A stretch of DNA of 64,000 bases from Tumebacillus sp. BK434. Its GTDB lineage: Bacteria; Bacillota; Bacilli; Tumebacillales; Tumebacillaceae. Location: contig NZ_SLXS01000008.1 in the NCBI RefSeq assembly GCF_004340785.1, positions 1-64,000 on the forward strand, given 5' to 3'. Below, in pieces: positions 44,783 to 55,539 of the stretch; positions within the stretch are counted from its first letter, which is position 1, and every line of letters starts with the position of its first letter. The translations under genes and the position numbers were made by a program. The notes beneath the pieces were generated by a model. It did no database searches. It saw only the letters and a program-made list of their open reading frames with translations, and was not told the DNA's origin.

Positions 44783-45160
44783 TTACTTGGTGAGCTGTCC
44801 GTTCCAACCCGTGACACCCGTTTTCAGGTGTGCCAGCTGCGAGAAACCGTGTTTGCTCAGGATCTTGGCAGCTTGGCGGCTTCTCATGCCGCTCCGGCAG
44901 GTCAGAACGATCGATTTGTCCTTCGGCAGTTCGCCGATGCGAGCCTTCAATTGGCTCAGCGGGATATTTTGAAAACCTTTGATGTGGCCGGCCCCGTACT
45001 CATGAACTTCCCGCACATCCACATACACGTGCTCATTCTGCTGAGCCAGCCGCTCCTGCACGTCTTGGGCCGTCAGCGCGGCTAATCCGCGAACGGGAAG
45101 CATCCGGCTCAGGAGAAACCAGAGGATCAGGGCCGGGAACAGGTATTGCACGTACTCCAT
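44783..45160 (-). CDS. Membrane-anchored rhodanese
   Basis: 125 residues: one N-terminal membrane helix (about 3-19), then a rhodanese domain with active C88 in TCRSGMRSRQA. It transfers sulfane sulfur at the membrane. ATG 45160 is preferred (AAAGGAG eight bases upstream). Confidence 0.85.
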   Translation of the reverse strand: MEYVQYLFPALILWFLLSRMLPVRGLAALTAQDVQERLAQQNEHVYVDVREVHEYGAGHIKGFQNIPLSQLKARIGELPKDKSIVLTCRSGMRSRQAAKILSKHGFSQLAHLKTGVTGWNGQLTK

Positions 45161-45180
45161 GATGCACACTCCTTTGTCAT

Positions 45181-45196
45181 ATACCCTATGGGGTAT
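45181..45196. promoter_or_regulatory. CstR operator candidate, site c
   Basis: ATACCCTATGGGGTAT palindrome, 21 bases before the membrane rhodanese start and downstream of its -10. Confidence 0.65.
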
Positions 45197-45208
45197 TTGA
45201 TGAGCACA

Positions 45209-45237
45209 ACTATACGCGCTTGGCGTGTAAAAGTCAA
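45209..45237 (-). promoter_or_regulatory. SigA-type promoter of the membrane rhodanese gene
   Basis: On the minus strand: TTGACT, a 17-base spacer, TATAGT. It is bracketed by operators c and d. Confidence 0.7.
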
Positions 45238-45248
45238 CCTTTGCTCAG

Positions 45249-45264
45249 ATACCCCATCAGGTAT
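45249..45264. promoter_or_regulatory. CstR operator candidate, site d
   Basis: ATACCCCATCAGGTAT palindrome, just upstream of the -35 box of the rhodanese promoter. Confidence 0.6.
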
Positions 45265-45282
45265 ATGGTGGCGGATCTTTTT

Positions 45283-45855
45283 TTAGCGTGTCTGTACGGG
45301 GCCGGTCCAGCCGGACATGCCTGGCAGTACATTTTTTACGTTGGGAAACCCTTTTTCAGTCAGCCATTGGCAGGCCAGGTCACTTCGACTGCCTGAGCGG
45401 CAGATCACATAGATTTCCTGTTCTCTGAGCGGCTCCAGCTCATCCAGTTTTGCCTCCAATTGGCCAAATGGCACCAGCTTGGCGCCGGGGATGTGGCCAA
45501 AGGAATACTCGGCCGGCTCCCTGACGTCGAGAATGACCGGGTGATCGGACAGCTTGGCTTGCAGATCCGCATTGGACACCCGATGCTGGTGTTGAGTCTC
45601 CGGTTGCGTCTCTTCCAGTTTGGATTTGCGGATGTAGTGCTTATACAGGCCGTCTTCTGTGGCGGTGCCGATATATTGATGCCCGGTGCGGTCCGCCCAG
45701 CTCTTGATGTCTGCCACCGAGCCGGCGTCAGTGGCAACGACCTCCAGCACTTCGCCCGGTGTGAGCGCGTCGATCGCTTTCTTGGTGCGGACGATCGGCA
45801 TCGGACAGGACAGCCCTTTGCAGTCGATGGTTTTATCTACAGCTACTTCACTCAT
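45283..45855 (-). CDS. TusA-rhodanese fusion (CstA-like)
   Basis: 190 residues: an N-terminal TusA domain with C17 (LSCPMPIV) and a C-terminal rhodanese domain with C152 (VICRSGSRSD). Sulfane-sulfur carrier, first gene of the cluster. The separate tusA and rhodanese genes further down repeat its two functions. AGAGGAGG precedes the ATG. Confidence 0.85.
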   Translation of the reverse strand: MSEVAVDKTIDCKGLSCPMPIVRTKKAIDALTPGEVLEVVATDAGSVADIKSWADRTGHQYIGTATEDGLYKHYIRKSKLEETQPETQHQHRVSNADLQAKLSDHPVILDVREPAEYSFGHIPGAKLVPFGQLEAKLDELEPLREQEIYVICRSGSRSDLACQWLTEKGFPNVKNVLPGMSGWTGPVQTR

Positions 45856-45904
45856 GATGAGATCCTCCTCTGCTTTCTTTTACAGGCGTATCACGCCTTT
45901 TGAA

Positions 45905-45920
45905 ATACCCCTGTGGGTAT
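45905..45920. promoter_or_regulatory. CstR operator candidate, site e
   Basis: ATACCCCTGTGGGTAT palindrome, 50 bases before the TusA-rhodanese start. Confidence 0.65.
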
Positions 45921-45940
45921 GGGGTGATGAGTTCAATATT

Positions 45941-45956
45941 ATACCCATGGGGGTAT
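45941..45956. promoter_or_regulatory. CstR operator candidate, site f, inside promoter
   Basis: ATACCCATGGGGGTAT. On the minus strand TTGACA lies just upstream and TATAAT (15-base gap) or TAATAT (17-base gap) just downstream, so the palindrome fills the promoter spacer of the TusA-rhodanese gene. Confidence 0.7.
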
Positions 45957-45999
45957 ATTGTCAACGATAAAAAAGCACTTTCCATGGCGGAAAGTGCAG

Positions 46000-46332
46000 T
46001 TACGCGAACAGTTGAAACGGATAAAACAGATAGTAATCGTCGATGTTCTTGAACGCCAGGTACCACAACAGGACCCCAATCGGAACGGCTGCGACGCTGT
46101 AGCGCCTTTTTTTGAACCAGCCAAACGTAAAGCCGGCGGCGAAGACGAGGAAGATAAACGTGAAGACCAGCGTGAACAGCCCGATCGACCACGCGGCAAA
46201 AAAGCTGAACACATAGGAGCTGAGCGCAGCCCACCAGAAATACTTGTGATCTTTGATGATGGCAAATGCTGCGAAGAAAAAGCTGAGTGCAAACGACCCC
46301 CAGCACAGTAAGAGAATCAAGGCCCCTAACAC
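46000..46332 (-). CDS. Membrane protein, four predicted spans
   Basis: 110 residues, very hydrophobic (FALSFFFAAFAII, FWWAALSSYVFSFFAAW, IGLFTLVFTFIFLVFAAGF, VAAVPIGVLLWYLAF). Start GTG 46332 has GGAGGAGG eight bases upstream. Upstream of the sulfur cluster on the same strand and separated from it by operators e and f. Function unknown. Confidence 0.65.
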   Translation of the reverse strand: MLGALILLLCWGSFALSFFFAAFAIIKDHKYFWWAALSSYVFSFFAAWSIGLFTLVFTFIFLVFAAGFTFGWFKKRRYSVAAVPIGVLLWYLAFKNIDDYYLFYPFQLFA

Positions 46333-46446
46333 GGGCAACACCTCCTCCGTTTCAGTATGGCATTCCTTCCCATTTTTATCTAGCCCCCCGATGTATGCTA
46401 TACTTCTTGCATAAATTTTGCCTCTTGTGAGAGGAGTTTGGTGCTG

Positions 46447-47208
46447 ATGACGTTTGAACTTCGCGCAGGCGAACGCCTCGATGATCTGCAGGTGCGGGGA
46501 CTGCGGATCATTCAGAGCAAAGAGGTGTTTTCCTTTTCTTTAGATGCGGTGCTGCTGGCCCGCTATGCCACGCTGCGCAACAAGGACCGGGTGATCGATC
46601 TCGGCACGGGCAACGGCGTGATTCCACTTTTGCTCGCCGCGCGCAGCAGTGAGAGCCGGGCCGAGATCGTCGGGTTGGAAATTCAGGAACGCCTCGCCGA
46701 CATGGCGCGGCGCAATGTGGAAGGCAATGATTTGGGCAAGATCATCAGCATCGTGCACGGCGATACGCGGGAGGCGGTGCAGACGTTTGGCAGCGAGTCG
46801 TTCGACCTCGTCGTCTGCAACCCGCCGTACCGCCCGGCCGGGGTCGGTGATCAGAGCGTCAACGAGCATGTGAAGATCGCCAAGCACGAGATCACCTGCA
46901 CCTTGGAGCAGGCGATGGACGCGGCGGCGGGGCTGGTGCGCTATGAAGGCAAGGTGGCGTTCGTGCACCGCCCGGACCGGCTGGCCGACATCTTTGCGGC
47001 GATGCGCGCCCGCAAGCTGGAGCCGAAGCGGATGCTGCTCGTACACCCCCGCCCGGACAAGCGTCCGAACATCGTGCTGGTCGAGGCGATCAAAGGCGGC
47101 CGCTCAGAGTTGCGCATCGACCCGCCCTTGATCGTACACAACGCAGACGGAACGTATTCCGATGCGATCTTAGAACTTTACGCCGGACGAGGAGAGTTGG
47201 GCTTATGA
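46447..47208 (+). CDS. yabB: tRNA1(Val) (adenine37-N6)-methyltransferase family protein
   Basis: 253 residues, class I methyltransferase with motif I VIDLGTGNGVIPLLLAA and catalytic N-P-P-Y (VVCNPPYRP). The N-terminal IIQSKEVFSFSLDAVLLA is typical of YabB/TrmN6. ATG 46447 is ten bases from GAGGAG. Translationally coupled to rsmI by ATGA overlap. Confidence 0.88.
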   Translation: MTFELRAGERLDDLQVRGLRIIQSKEVFSFSLDAVLLARYATLRNKDRVIDLGTGNGVIPLLLAARSSESRAEIVGLEIQERLADMARRNVEGNDLGKIISIVHGDTREAVQTFGSESFDLVVCNPPYRPAGVGDQSVNEHVKIAKHEITCTLEQAMDAAAGLVRYEGKVAFVHRPDRLADIFAAMRARKLEPKRMLLVHPRPDKRPNIVLVEAIKGGRSELRIDPPLIVHNADGTYSDAILELYAGRGELGL

Positions 47209-48110
47209 TGAACCATCGCTATTCCTTTCAAGACGAAGGCCGCCAAGGCGGCACGCTGTATCTGGTCGCCACGCCGATCGGCAACTTGGAGGACATGACC
47301 TACCGCGCGATCGAGACGCTGAAGAAAGTCGCGGTGATCGCCGCCGAAGACACGCGGCAGTCGCGCAAACTGCTCACCCATTTTGAGATCACCGGGCCGC
47401 GGATGATCTCCTACCATGAGCACAACAAAAACAGCAAAGAAGAAGCGATCCTCTCCCTGCTCCGCGACGGAGACAGCGTGGCGCTGGTCAGCGACGCCGG
47501 CACGCCCGGCATCTCCGATCCGGGCGCAGACATCGTGCGGGCGGCGGTGGAGGAAGGGTTTGCCGTCGTGCCGATCCCCGGCGCTGTGGCCGGTGTGACA
47601 GCACTGATCGCATCCGGCTTGCCGACCGACCGCTTTACGTTTGTCGGGTTCTTGCCGCGCGAGAAGAAAAAGCGCCTCGCCGAGCTGGAATTTTACAAAC
47701 ACTACCCGGACACGCTGGTTTTTTACGAAGCGCCGCATCGGGTGGAAGAGACGGTCAAAGCGTTGCTGGACGTGCTCGGCGACCGCCAGATGGTGATCGG
47801 CCGGGAGCTGACCAAACGCTTTGAACAGTTCTCACGTGGAAAATTGAGCGAGTGTTTGGAGTGGTTTTCGAAAGATAGCCCGCGCGGGGAGTTCGTGGTC
47901 ATGGTCGAGGGGAACCGCGAAACAGGGGGTCAATTGGAAAATCCATTTGTCGAAACCCCCTGGTGGGAAGGGCTGAATTTGTCGGAACATGTCGAAAGGG
48001 TGGTCGGCACCGGCGTCACCAAAAAAGAAGCGGTGAAGATCGTCGCCAAAGAGCGTGGGCTGCCCAAACGGGAAGTCTATAACACCGTCATGCAGGATGT
48101 AAATGAATAA
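47205..48110 (+). CDS. rsmI: 16S rRNA (cytidine1402-2'-O)-methyltransferase
   Basis: 301 residues, tetrapyrrole-methylase fold: GGTLYLVATPIGNLEDMT, AAEDTRQSRKLL, LVSDAGTPGISDPG, VPIPGAVAGVTAL. C-terminal KKEAVKIVAKERGLPKREVYN helix-turn region. ATG overlaps the yabB stop; a second ATG follows at once. Confidence 0.95.
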   Translation: MMNHRYSFQDEGRQGGTLYLVATPIGNLEDMTYRAIETLKKVAVIAAEDTRQSRKLLTHFEITGPRMISYHEHNKNSKEEAILSLLRDGDSVALVSDAGTPGISDPGADIVRAAVEEGFAVVPIPGAVAGVTALIASGLPTDRFTFVGFLPREKKKRLAELEFYKHYPDTLVFYEAPHRVEETVKALLDVLGDRQMVIGRELTKRFEQFSRGKLSECLEWFSKDSPRGEFVVMVEGNRETGGQLENPFVETPWWEGLNLSEHVERVVGTGVTKKEAVKIVAKERGLPKREVYNTVMQDVNE

Positions 48111-48126
48111 AGCATGAAAAGCACAC

Positions 48127-48166
48127 AAAAAAGCCCTTTCTGCACTTGGCAGGAAGGGCTTTATTT
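48127..48166. terminator. Terminator between rsmI and abrB
   Basis: AAAGCCCTTTCTGC / GCAGGAAGGGCTTT stem with A- and T-rich flanks; can serve both convergent genes. Confidence 0.9.
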
Positions 48167-48218
48167 GCATGCTGTCGAATAGAGAGCATCACAAGCGGTT
48201 GAATGCTTGTAAGTTATA

Positions 48219-48458
48219 TTAACGGCTCATTTCGCCGATGCAGACCGAGCAGATGTTTTTGCCGCGGAAGTGGATGATGTCGTCAGCCGATCCGCAGAAT
48301 ACGCATGCCGGTTCGTACTTCTTGAGCACGATGCGCTCGCCATCCACGTAGATTTCCAGTGCGTCTTTCTCCCCGATTCCCAAGGTGCGGCGCAGTTCGA
48401 TCGGAATGACCACACGGCCCAGTTCGTCAACTTTACGTACAATACCTGTAGATTTCAT
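48219..48458 (-). CDS. abrB: Transition-state regulator AbrB
   Basis: 79 residues. N-terminal swapped-hairpin DNA-binding domain MKSTGIVRKVDELGRVVIPIELRRTLGI; C-terminal half with CVFCG and CSVC cysteines. Represses stationary-phase genes. Somewhat shorter than the 96-residue B. subtilis protein at the C-terminus. GGGGGAG precedes the ATG by eight bases. Confidence 0.92.
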   Translation of the reverse strand: MKSTGIVRKVDELGRVVIPIELRRTLGIGEKDALEIYVDGERIVLKKYEPACVFCGSADDIIHFRGKNICSVCIGEMSR

Positions 48459-48714
48459 TTACTAATCTCCCCCAATTTTCATAGTTTTATTTGACGGTTC
48501 GTTAATTCTACAATCTTCGACAAAGTTTCGACATCCTTAGCGTACCAATTACTCCCATAACAGTCAATAGGTTTGGCGAAAAAATAGATTAATTCCAGCG
48601 GAAAATTTTCAAGGTTGCCACATCACTTTCGAAAATGGTGAAAAAAAGGGCCGTTTCTTGACACATTTCTGTATAACGTGATAGGTTGTGGTAAAGATAT
48701 CTTATTGTGATGAC

Positions 48715-48978
48715 TATAAGTTCATGCGATGAAGGAATGAGTACTTGCAAACGGGCCGTACCAGAGAGTCGGGCAGGTGGAAACCGACACGGAGACGCGC
48801 AGGGAAGATGGTTCCGGAGCTTTCGTTGTCGAGACGCTTTTTTCGAAAAGGGTTGAGGCTACGACGGGTGCGCCCGTTACAGCGATAGAAGGCCGCTTTG
48901 TAGTCGGAAGCGGTGAAGCAAGGTGGTACCACGGAAGCCCAAGCTTTCGTCCCTGCACAGGGGCGGAAGCTTTTTTTA
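48715..48978 (+). promoter_or_regulatory. T-box leader (methionine) of metG
   Basis: Stem I with the AGAGAG(TCGGG) motif and GGTGGAAACCGACACGGAGACG region. The candidate specifier codon ATG is at 48808-48810, just before the TTCCGGAGC side. The T-box AGGTGGTACCACGG lies near 48920-48933. The terminator stem (AGCTTTCGTCCCTG ... CAGGGGCGGAAGCT) with TTTTTTT is at 48942-48978. Uncharged tRNA-Met should favour read-through into metG. A TTGACA box at 48658-48663 is the likely -35; its -10 is weak. 48459-48714 otherwise holds the abrB upstream region and nothing coding. Confidence 0.9.
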
Positions 48979-48992
48979 TGTTCAACAGATGA

Positions 48993-51065
<2,073 letters not shown>

Positions 51066-51066
51066 G

Positions 51067-51861
51067 ATGAACGAGATCAACCTGTTCGATACGCACTGCC
51101 ACCTCAACTCGCCGAAGTTCCGCGAAGAAAACGGCGACGAAGTGGCGCAACTGATCGGCGACGCCCGCGCCAATGGCGTGCAGCGCATCGTCATCCCCGG
51201 CTACGACTACGAGTCGAACCTCCGCTCGCTGGAGATCGCCGCACAGCACGACGGCATCTACTGCGCCGTCGGCTACCACCCGTGCGACTTGAACGACCTG
51301 ACGGACGACCACTACCAACAGCTCTACGAGTGGGCGAAGCTCGACCGTGTGGTCGCGATCGGCGAGATCGGCCTCGACTACTACTGGGACACGACGACGC
51401 CGGAACTGCAGCAGCAGATGTTCCGCAAGCAGATCGCGATCGCCAAGGAGCTCGACCTGCCCATCGTCATCCACGACCGGGAAGCGCACGGCGACATCCT
51501 CCAGCTGCTGAAAGAGGAGGACGCTGCCAAGATCGGCGGGATCATGCATTGCTTCTCCGGTTCCTGGGAGATGGCGCAGGAGTGCCTGAAGCTGAACTTC
51601 TACATCTCCTTCGGCGGCCCGGTCACCTACAAAAACGGCAAGCGCCCGCAAGAGGTGGCCGCGAAAGTCCCGCTCGAGCGCCTGCTCGTCGAGACCGACG
51701 CACCCTACCTGACCCCGGAGCCGCACCGCGGCAAACGCAACCAGCCGGCCTACGTCCGCCACGTCGCCGAAAAGATCGCCGCCCTGCGCGAGATCTCGCT
51801 GGAACAGCTGGCCATGCAGACCACAAAGAATGCCTGCGAGCTGTTTCGCTTGCCGGAATAG
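51067..51861 (+). CDS. tatD: TatD-family metal-dependent hydrolase
   Basis: 264 residues, TIM-barrel DNase: FDTHCHLN, AVGYHP, GEIGLDYY, PIVIHDREA, GIMHCFSG and LLVETDAPYLTP metal-site motifs. Starts one base after the metG stop; B. subtilis yabD is in the same place. Confidence 0.94.
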   Translation: MNEINLFDTHCHLNSPKFREENGDEVAQLIGDARANGVQRIVIPGYDYESNLRSLEIAAQHDGIYCAVGYHPCDLNDLTDDHYQQLYEWAKLDRVVAIGEIGLDYYWDTTTPELQQQMFRKQIAIAKELDLPIVIHDREAHGDILQLLKEEDAAKIGGIMHCFSGSWEMAQECLKLNFYISFGGPVTYKNGKRPQEVAAKVPLERLLVETDAPYLTPEPHRGKRNQPAYVRHVAEKIAALREISLEQLAMQTTKNACELFRLPE

Positions 51862-51869
51862 ACAGCAAC

Positions 51870-51899
51870 AACCCCGCTTGCAAAAAAGCGGGGTTTTCT
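51870..51899 (+). terminator. Terminator after tatD
   Basis: AACCCCGCTT / AAGCGGGGTT stem followed by TTC TT. Confidence 0.85.
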
Positions 51900-52036
51900 T
51901 GCGTAGAAGCGCATATCCTTTTTCTGACAAGGGAATTCTACGGAAGTGGGTGCGCCCTCTCCTTTTTTCAGTGTACGTTTGCTATAATGGGACGGGTACT
52001 GGCTTGTCAAGATTCTAAGTGGGAGAGGTAAGCCCG

Positions 52037-53233
52037 ATGAGCAATAATCGATTGCGCTGGTTGAAAGACCTGGATATATTTTTGATCTTTGTCATCATCG
52101 CCATCTGCTGTGCAGGACTGCTTGCGATCTCCAGTGCCACGCGGTCGTTTGACGGCGGCAGTCAGTCGTTCGTCCTCAAACAGGGCGTCTTCATGGCGGT
52201 CGGATTTGTCACGATGATCTTCCTGATCCGCACCGACTACCGCTTTTTGATCCGCTATGTGGAATATGGGTATTGGGCGGTCATCGTGCTGCTGGGCGTC
52301 GTCTTTCTGTTTCCGGCTGTTGCGGTGGAGACGGGCGCGTACGGCTGGATTCCGCTGCCCGGCGGCTTTAACTTGCAGCCGTCCGAGTTTTTCAAGATCG
52401 TGTTCATCCTGATGATGGCCAAATACCTGGCCAACGAACAGGAAGATGAGAACGGCAACGTGCCCGACCCGCTGCGCGGCTACATCCTGCTCGCCGCGGC
52501 GACGATCTTGGGCATCGGCCTGATCATCATCGAGCCGGACCTCGGCCAGACGATGATGCTGATGGCGGTCATCGGCACTGCCCTGTTCGTGCACTTGCCG
52601 AAAAAATGGTTCTGGTCGATGTTCCTTACCGTCGGCCTGCTGGTGGGGCTGTTCTTCACCGCGACCATGGCCTACCCGGATCAGTTCCTCAAAGGCCTCG
52701 ACGTGCTCGTCGACAAAGGCCTGCTCGAAACACACCAATACGGCCGCTTTTACTCGTTCATCCACCCGGAGGAAGACCTTGCCGGAGATGGCTATCAAGT
52801 CTATCAAGCGAAAGTCGCCATCGGCTCGGGGATGATGTTTGGCAAAGGGCTCTACCAAGGCTCGCAGACGCAAGGCAACTGGGTGCCTGCGCAGCACACC
52901 GACTTTATTTTTACCGCGATCGGCGAAGAGCTGGGTTTTGTCGGTGCCGTGGCGCTGATCTTCCTGTTCTTCCTGCTGCTCTACCGGATCGTGATGAACG
53001 GGTTCGCAGCGAAAGACCGCACGGGCTTGTACATCTGCGCGATGGTCGCCGGGATGTTTACGTTCCAGATCTTCGAAAACATCGGGATGTCCCTGCAACT
53101 GATGCCGATGACCGGAGTCACCTTGCCGTTTATCTCGTACGGCGGCTCCTCGGTGCTGGTCAACTTCATGCTGCTCGGCATCGTGCTCAACGTCGGCTTC
53201 CGCAGACGGAAATTGAGCTTCAGCAACAACTAG
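52037..53233 (+). CDS. rodA: SEDS-family peptidoglycan polymerase (RodA/FtsW type)
   Basis: 398 residues, 10 membrane helices. Signature segments LQPSEFFKIVFIL, EPDLGQTMMLM, YQVYQAKVAIGSGMMFGKGLYQGSQTQGNWVPAQHTDFIF and GEELGFVG; the last two with the conserved Asp region typify SEDS glycosyltransferases. Closer to RodA than to FtsW by ending, but the symbol is tentative. GGGAGAGG precedes ATG 52037. Replaces yabE at this place in the B. subtilis order. Confidence 0.85.
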   Translation: MSNNRLRWLKDLDIFLIFVIIAICCAGLLAISSATRSFDGGSQSFVLKQGVFMAVGFVTMIFLIRTDYRFLIRYVEYGYWAVIVLLGVVFLFPAVAVETGAYGWIPLPGGFNLQPSEFFKIVFILMMAKYLANEQEDENGNVPDPLRGYILLAAATILGIGLIIIEPDLGQTMMLMAVIGTALFVHLPKKWFWSMFLTVGLLVGLFFTATMAYPDQFLKGLDVLVDKGLLETHQYGRFYSFIHPEEDLAGDGYQVYQAKVAIGSGMMFGKGLYQGSQTQGNWVPAQHTDFIFTAIGEELGFVGAVALIFLFFLLLYRIVMNGFAAKDRTGLYICAMVAGMFTFQIFENIGMSLQLMPMTGVTLPFISYGGSSVLVNFMLLGIVLNVGFRRRKLSFSNN

Positions 53234-53253
53234 CTTCCAACGAAACACACCCT

Positions 53254-53282
53254 GCGAGTTCCATGACGGGACTCGCTTTTTT
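53254..53282 (+). terminator. Terminator after rodA
   Basis: GCGAGTTCC / GGGACTCGC stem with one mismatch, then TTTTTT. Confidence 0.75.
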
Positions 53283-53306
53283 CAAACACTGAAGGGATGG
53301 AAAAGG

Positions 53307-53882
53307 ATGAGAATCAAGGAAGTGATCGTCGTCGAAGGCTACCACGACAAACAGGCGATCGACGCGGCCGTCACCGCCGACTGCCTGATCTCAGGCGGCT
53401 CGGCAGTGAACGAAACGTTTCTGCGCACCGTCGAGCGCGCCGCCAAAGAGCGCGGCGTGATCATCTTCACCGACCCGGATTACGCCGGCGAACGCATCCG
53501 CCGCATCGTTTCGCGCCGCGTGCCGGGCTGCAAACACGCCTTTTTGCCGCGCGAGGAAGCGACCGCCAAAGACGGCGACATCGGCATCGAAAACGCCAAG
53601 CCGGACTCGATCCGCCGCGCGCTCGATGCGGTGCGCACCGACTGGACGGGCGTCGAGCCGGAATTTTCCTGGCAGGAGATGACCGAATACGGGCTGACCG
53701 CACATCCGCGGGCGGCCGCGCGGAGACAATACATCGGAGACAAGCTCGGCATCGGCTACGGCAATGCCAAGACCTTATGGAAGAAGCTCAACATGCTCGG
53801 CGTTTCGCGCGAGGAATTTGAGCAGGTCTACCAGGAAATCGAACCCTCGTTTCAACTTCAAGGAGGAGAACGCAGAACATGA
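53307..53882 (+). CDS. rnmV: Ribonuclease M5
   Basis: 191 residues. Toprim motif with E10 (VVVEGYHDKQAI) and DPDYAGERIRR; a C-terminal domain with GYGNAKTLWKKLNMLG. Matures 5S rRNA precursor. Overlaps rsmA by four bases (ATGA). Confidence 0.95.
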   Translation: MRIKEVIVVEGYHDKQAIDAAVTADCLISGGSAVNETFLRTVERAAKERGVIIFTDPDYAGERIRRIVSRRVPGCKHAFLPREEATAKDGDIGIENAKPDSIRRALDAVRTDWTGVEPEFSWQEMTEYGLTAHPRAAARRQYIGDKLGIGYGNAKTLWKKLNMLGVSREEFEQVYQEIEPSFQLQGGERRT

Positions 53883-54745
53883 CCAAACGCCTCGTCCTGC
53901 CGTCTGTCACCCGCGATGTGGTGACCCGGCACGGCTTTTCTTTTAAAAAATCGCTCGGCCAAAACTTCCTTATCGACGGCAACATCCTCGACAAAATCGT
54001 CACCGCCGCCGAACTCGACGAACAAAACGGTGCGCTGGAGATCGGACCGGGCATCGGCACGTTGACCCAGGAGCTCTGCGAAAACGCCCGCCAAGTCGTC
54101 GCTGTGGAGAAGGACAACCGTCTGCTCTCCGTGCTGGAGGAGACCTTGTCCGACTATGACAACGTCCACGTGCATCACGCCGACGTGCTGGAGGCCGATC
54201 TGCACGCGCTGTTTGCACAGTGGTTCTCCGGCATGGAAGTCTCCGTCGTCGCCAACCTGCCCTACTATGTCACGACGCCGATCGTGATGAAGCTGCTCGA
54301 AGAGCGCCTGCCTCTGCGCCACATCGTGGTCATGGTGCAGCGCGAAGTCGCCGAGCGCATGGCGGCAAAACCGGGCGGCAAAGACTATGGCACGCTTTCC
54401 ATCGCCGTGCAGTACTACACCGAGCCGGAGCTGGTCACCCGCGTGCCGGAGTCGTCGTTCATGCCGGCCCCGAACGTGGAGTCGACCGTCATCAAGCTGA
54501 AAGTGCGCAAAGCGCCGGCGGTGTCGGTGCAGGACGAAAAGCTGTTTTTCCACCTCGTCAAAGCGTCCTTCGCCCAGCGCCGCAAAACGCTGCTCAACAA
54601 CCTGCAGAACAACTTGCAGCCGAAGCGCGACAAAGACAGCATCCTGACCGCACTGGAGCGCGCCGGCATCGAACCGTCGCGCCGCGGGGAGACGCTGTCT
54701 CTGGAGGAATACGCAAGATTGGCAGATGAGTTAGTAATTTCTTGA
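53879..54745 (+). CDS. rsmA: 16S rRNA (adenine1518/1519-N6)-dimethyltransferase
   Basis: 288 residues (KsgA). SLGQNFLID, motif I EIGPGIGTLTQEL, VEKDNRL, catalytic N-L-P-Y (VVANLPYYVTTP). C-terminal helical domain with AQRRKTLLNNL. Coupled to rnmV. Confidence 0.96.
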   Translation: MTKRLVLPSVTRDVVTRHGFSFKKSLGQNFLIDGNILDKIVTAAELDEQNGALEIGPGIGTLTQELCENARQVVAVEKDNRLLSVLEETLSDYDNVHVHHADVLEADLHALFAQWFSGMEVSVVANLPYYVTTPIVMKLLEERLPLRHIVVMVQREVAERMAAKPGGKDYGTLSIAVQYYTEPELVTRVPESSFMPAPNVESTVIKLKVRKAPAVSVQDEKLFFHLVKASFAQRRKTLLNNLQNNLQPKRDKDSILTALERAGIEPSRRGETLSLEEYARLADELVIS

Positions 54746-54818
54746 GGACAGATGGGCGCCCGTCTACATGATTCCTCTCACCGCCGAATAAACTAACACC
54801 AGAAGGCGGTGAGACCTC

Positions 54819-55298
54819 ATGGACTTTGTAAATCCGACCAAAGGAAAACTCACGTTGGCGCGGGTCGCCCAAGATATGCTCGACTTTATTGCGGAAGAGC
54901 CGCAGGAAGACTACAAGATCATCATCGGCTCCGATTCGCAGAATAAAGAATCGCGCCTCAAAACCACGTTTGTCACGGCGCTGATCGTGCATCGGGTCGG
55001 CAAAGGAGCCCGATACTATTTTCACCGGCGCATCCGGCCGCTGGTGAAAAACATGAGACAGCGCATGTTTACCGAAGCGTCCTTGTCGCTGCTGCTCTGC
55101 GGCGAACTGCGGGAGCTGCTCCATGATGAAAAGCTCGTGCAGAACCTCGAAGTGCATCTCGATGTCGGACAAAATGGTGCGACCGAACCTCTGATCAAAG
55201 AGCTGGTCGGCTGGGTGGAAGGCAGCGGGTACGAAGCGCGCATCAAGCCCGATTCGTTCGTCGCCTCGAAAGTCGCGGACCGGTACACACGGATCTAA
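54819..55298 (+). CDS. YkuK-like RNase H-fold protein (DUF458)
   Basis: 159 residues; IIIGSDSQNKES gives the first Asp of an RNase H-like fold, HLDVGQNGATEPLIKELVGWVEG the second half. GGCGGTGAG precedes the ATG. Enzymatic role unproven in the family. Confidence 0.75.
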   Translation: MDFVNPTKGKLTLARVAQDMLDFIAEEPQEDYKIIIGSDSQNKESRLKTTFVTALIVHRVGKGARYYFHRRIRPLVKNMRQRMFTEASLSLLLCGELRELLHDEKLVQNLEVHLDVGQNGATEPLIKELVGWVEGSGYEARIKPDSFVASKVADRYTRI

Positions 55299-55323
55299 AA
55301 GCACCCAATGGGTGCTTTTTTTG
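55297..55323 (+). terminator. Terminator after the YkuK-like gene
   Basis: AAAAGCACCC / GGGTGCTTTT stem with AAT loop, then TTT. Confidence 0.85.
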
Positions 55324-55366
55324 TCGGTTCTTGTCTGATGTGTCGCGTATCCTATCCATATGACGC

Positions 55367-55403
55367 AAAACCTCTGCTCAGACCATCGGAGCAGAGGTTT
55401 TTT
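55367..55403 (+). terminator. Second terminator
   Basis: AAAACCTCTGCTC / GAGCAGAGGTTTT stem followed by TT. Confidence 0.8.
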
Positions 55404-55473
55404 GTGCAGCAAACTGATCGATTGGCATCTAGAATTTTACAATGATTTATAAAATTCTATATTTACTTACCTG

Positions 55474-55505
55474 TTGATTGTGATAAAGTAGAAATATGTT
55501 ATAAA
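55474..55505 (+). promoter_or_regulatory. Promoter of the secreted hydrolase gene
   Basis: Extended -10 TGT-TATAAA (55497-55505) in a very AT-rich stretch, with TTGATT 20 bases upstream. The AT-rich block before it could act as an UP element. Confidence 0.45.
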
Positions 55506-55539
55506 TAATAATTTTATCGGGTCAGGGGTGTGTTAATTT

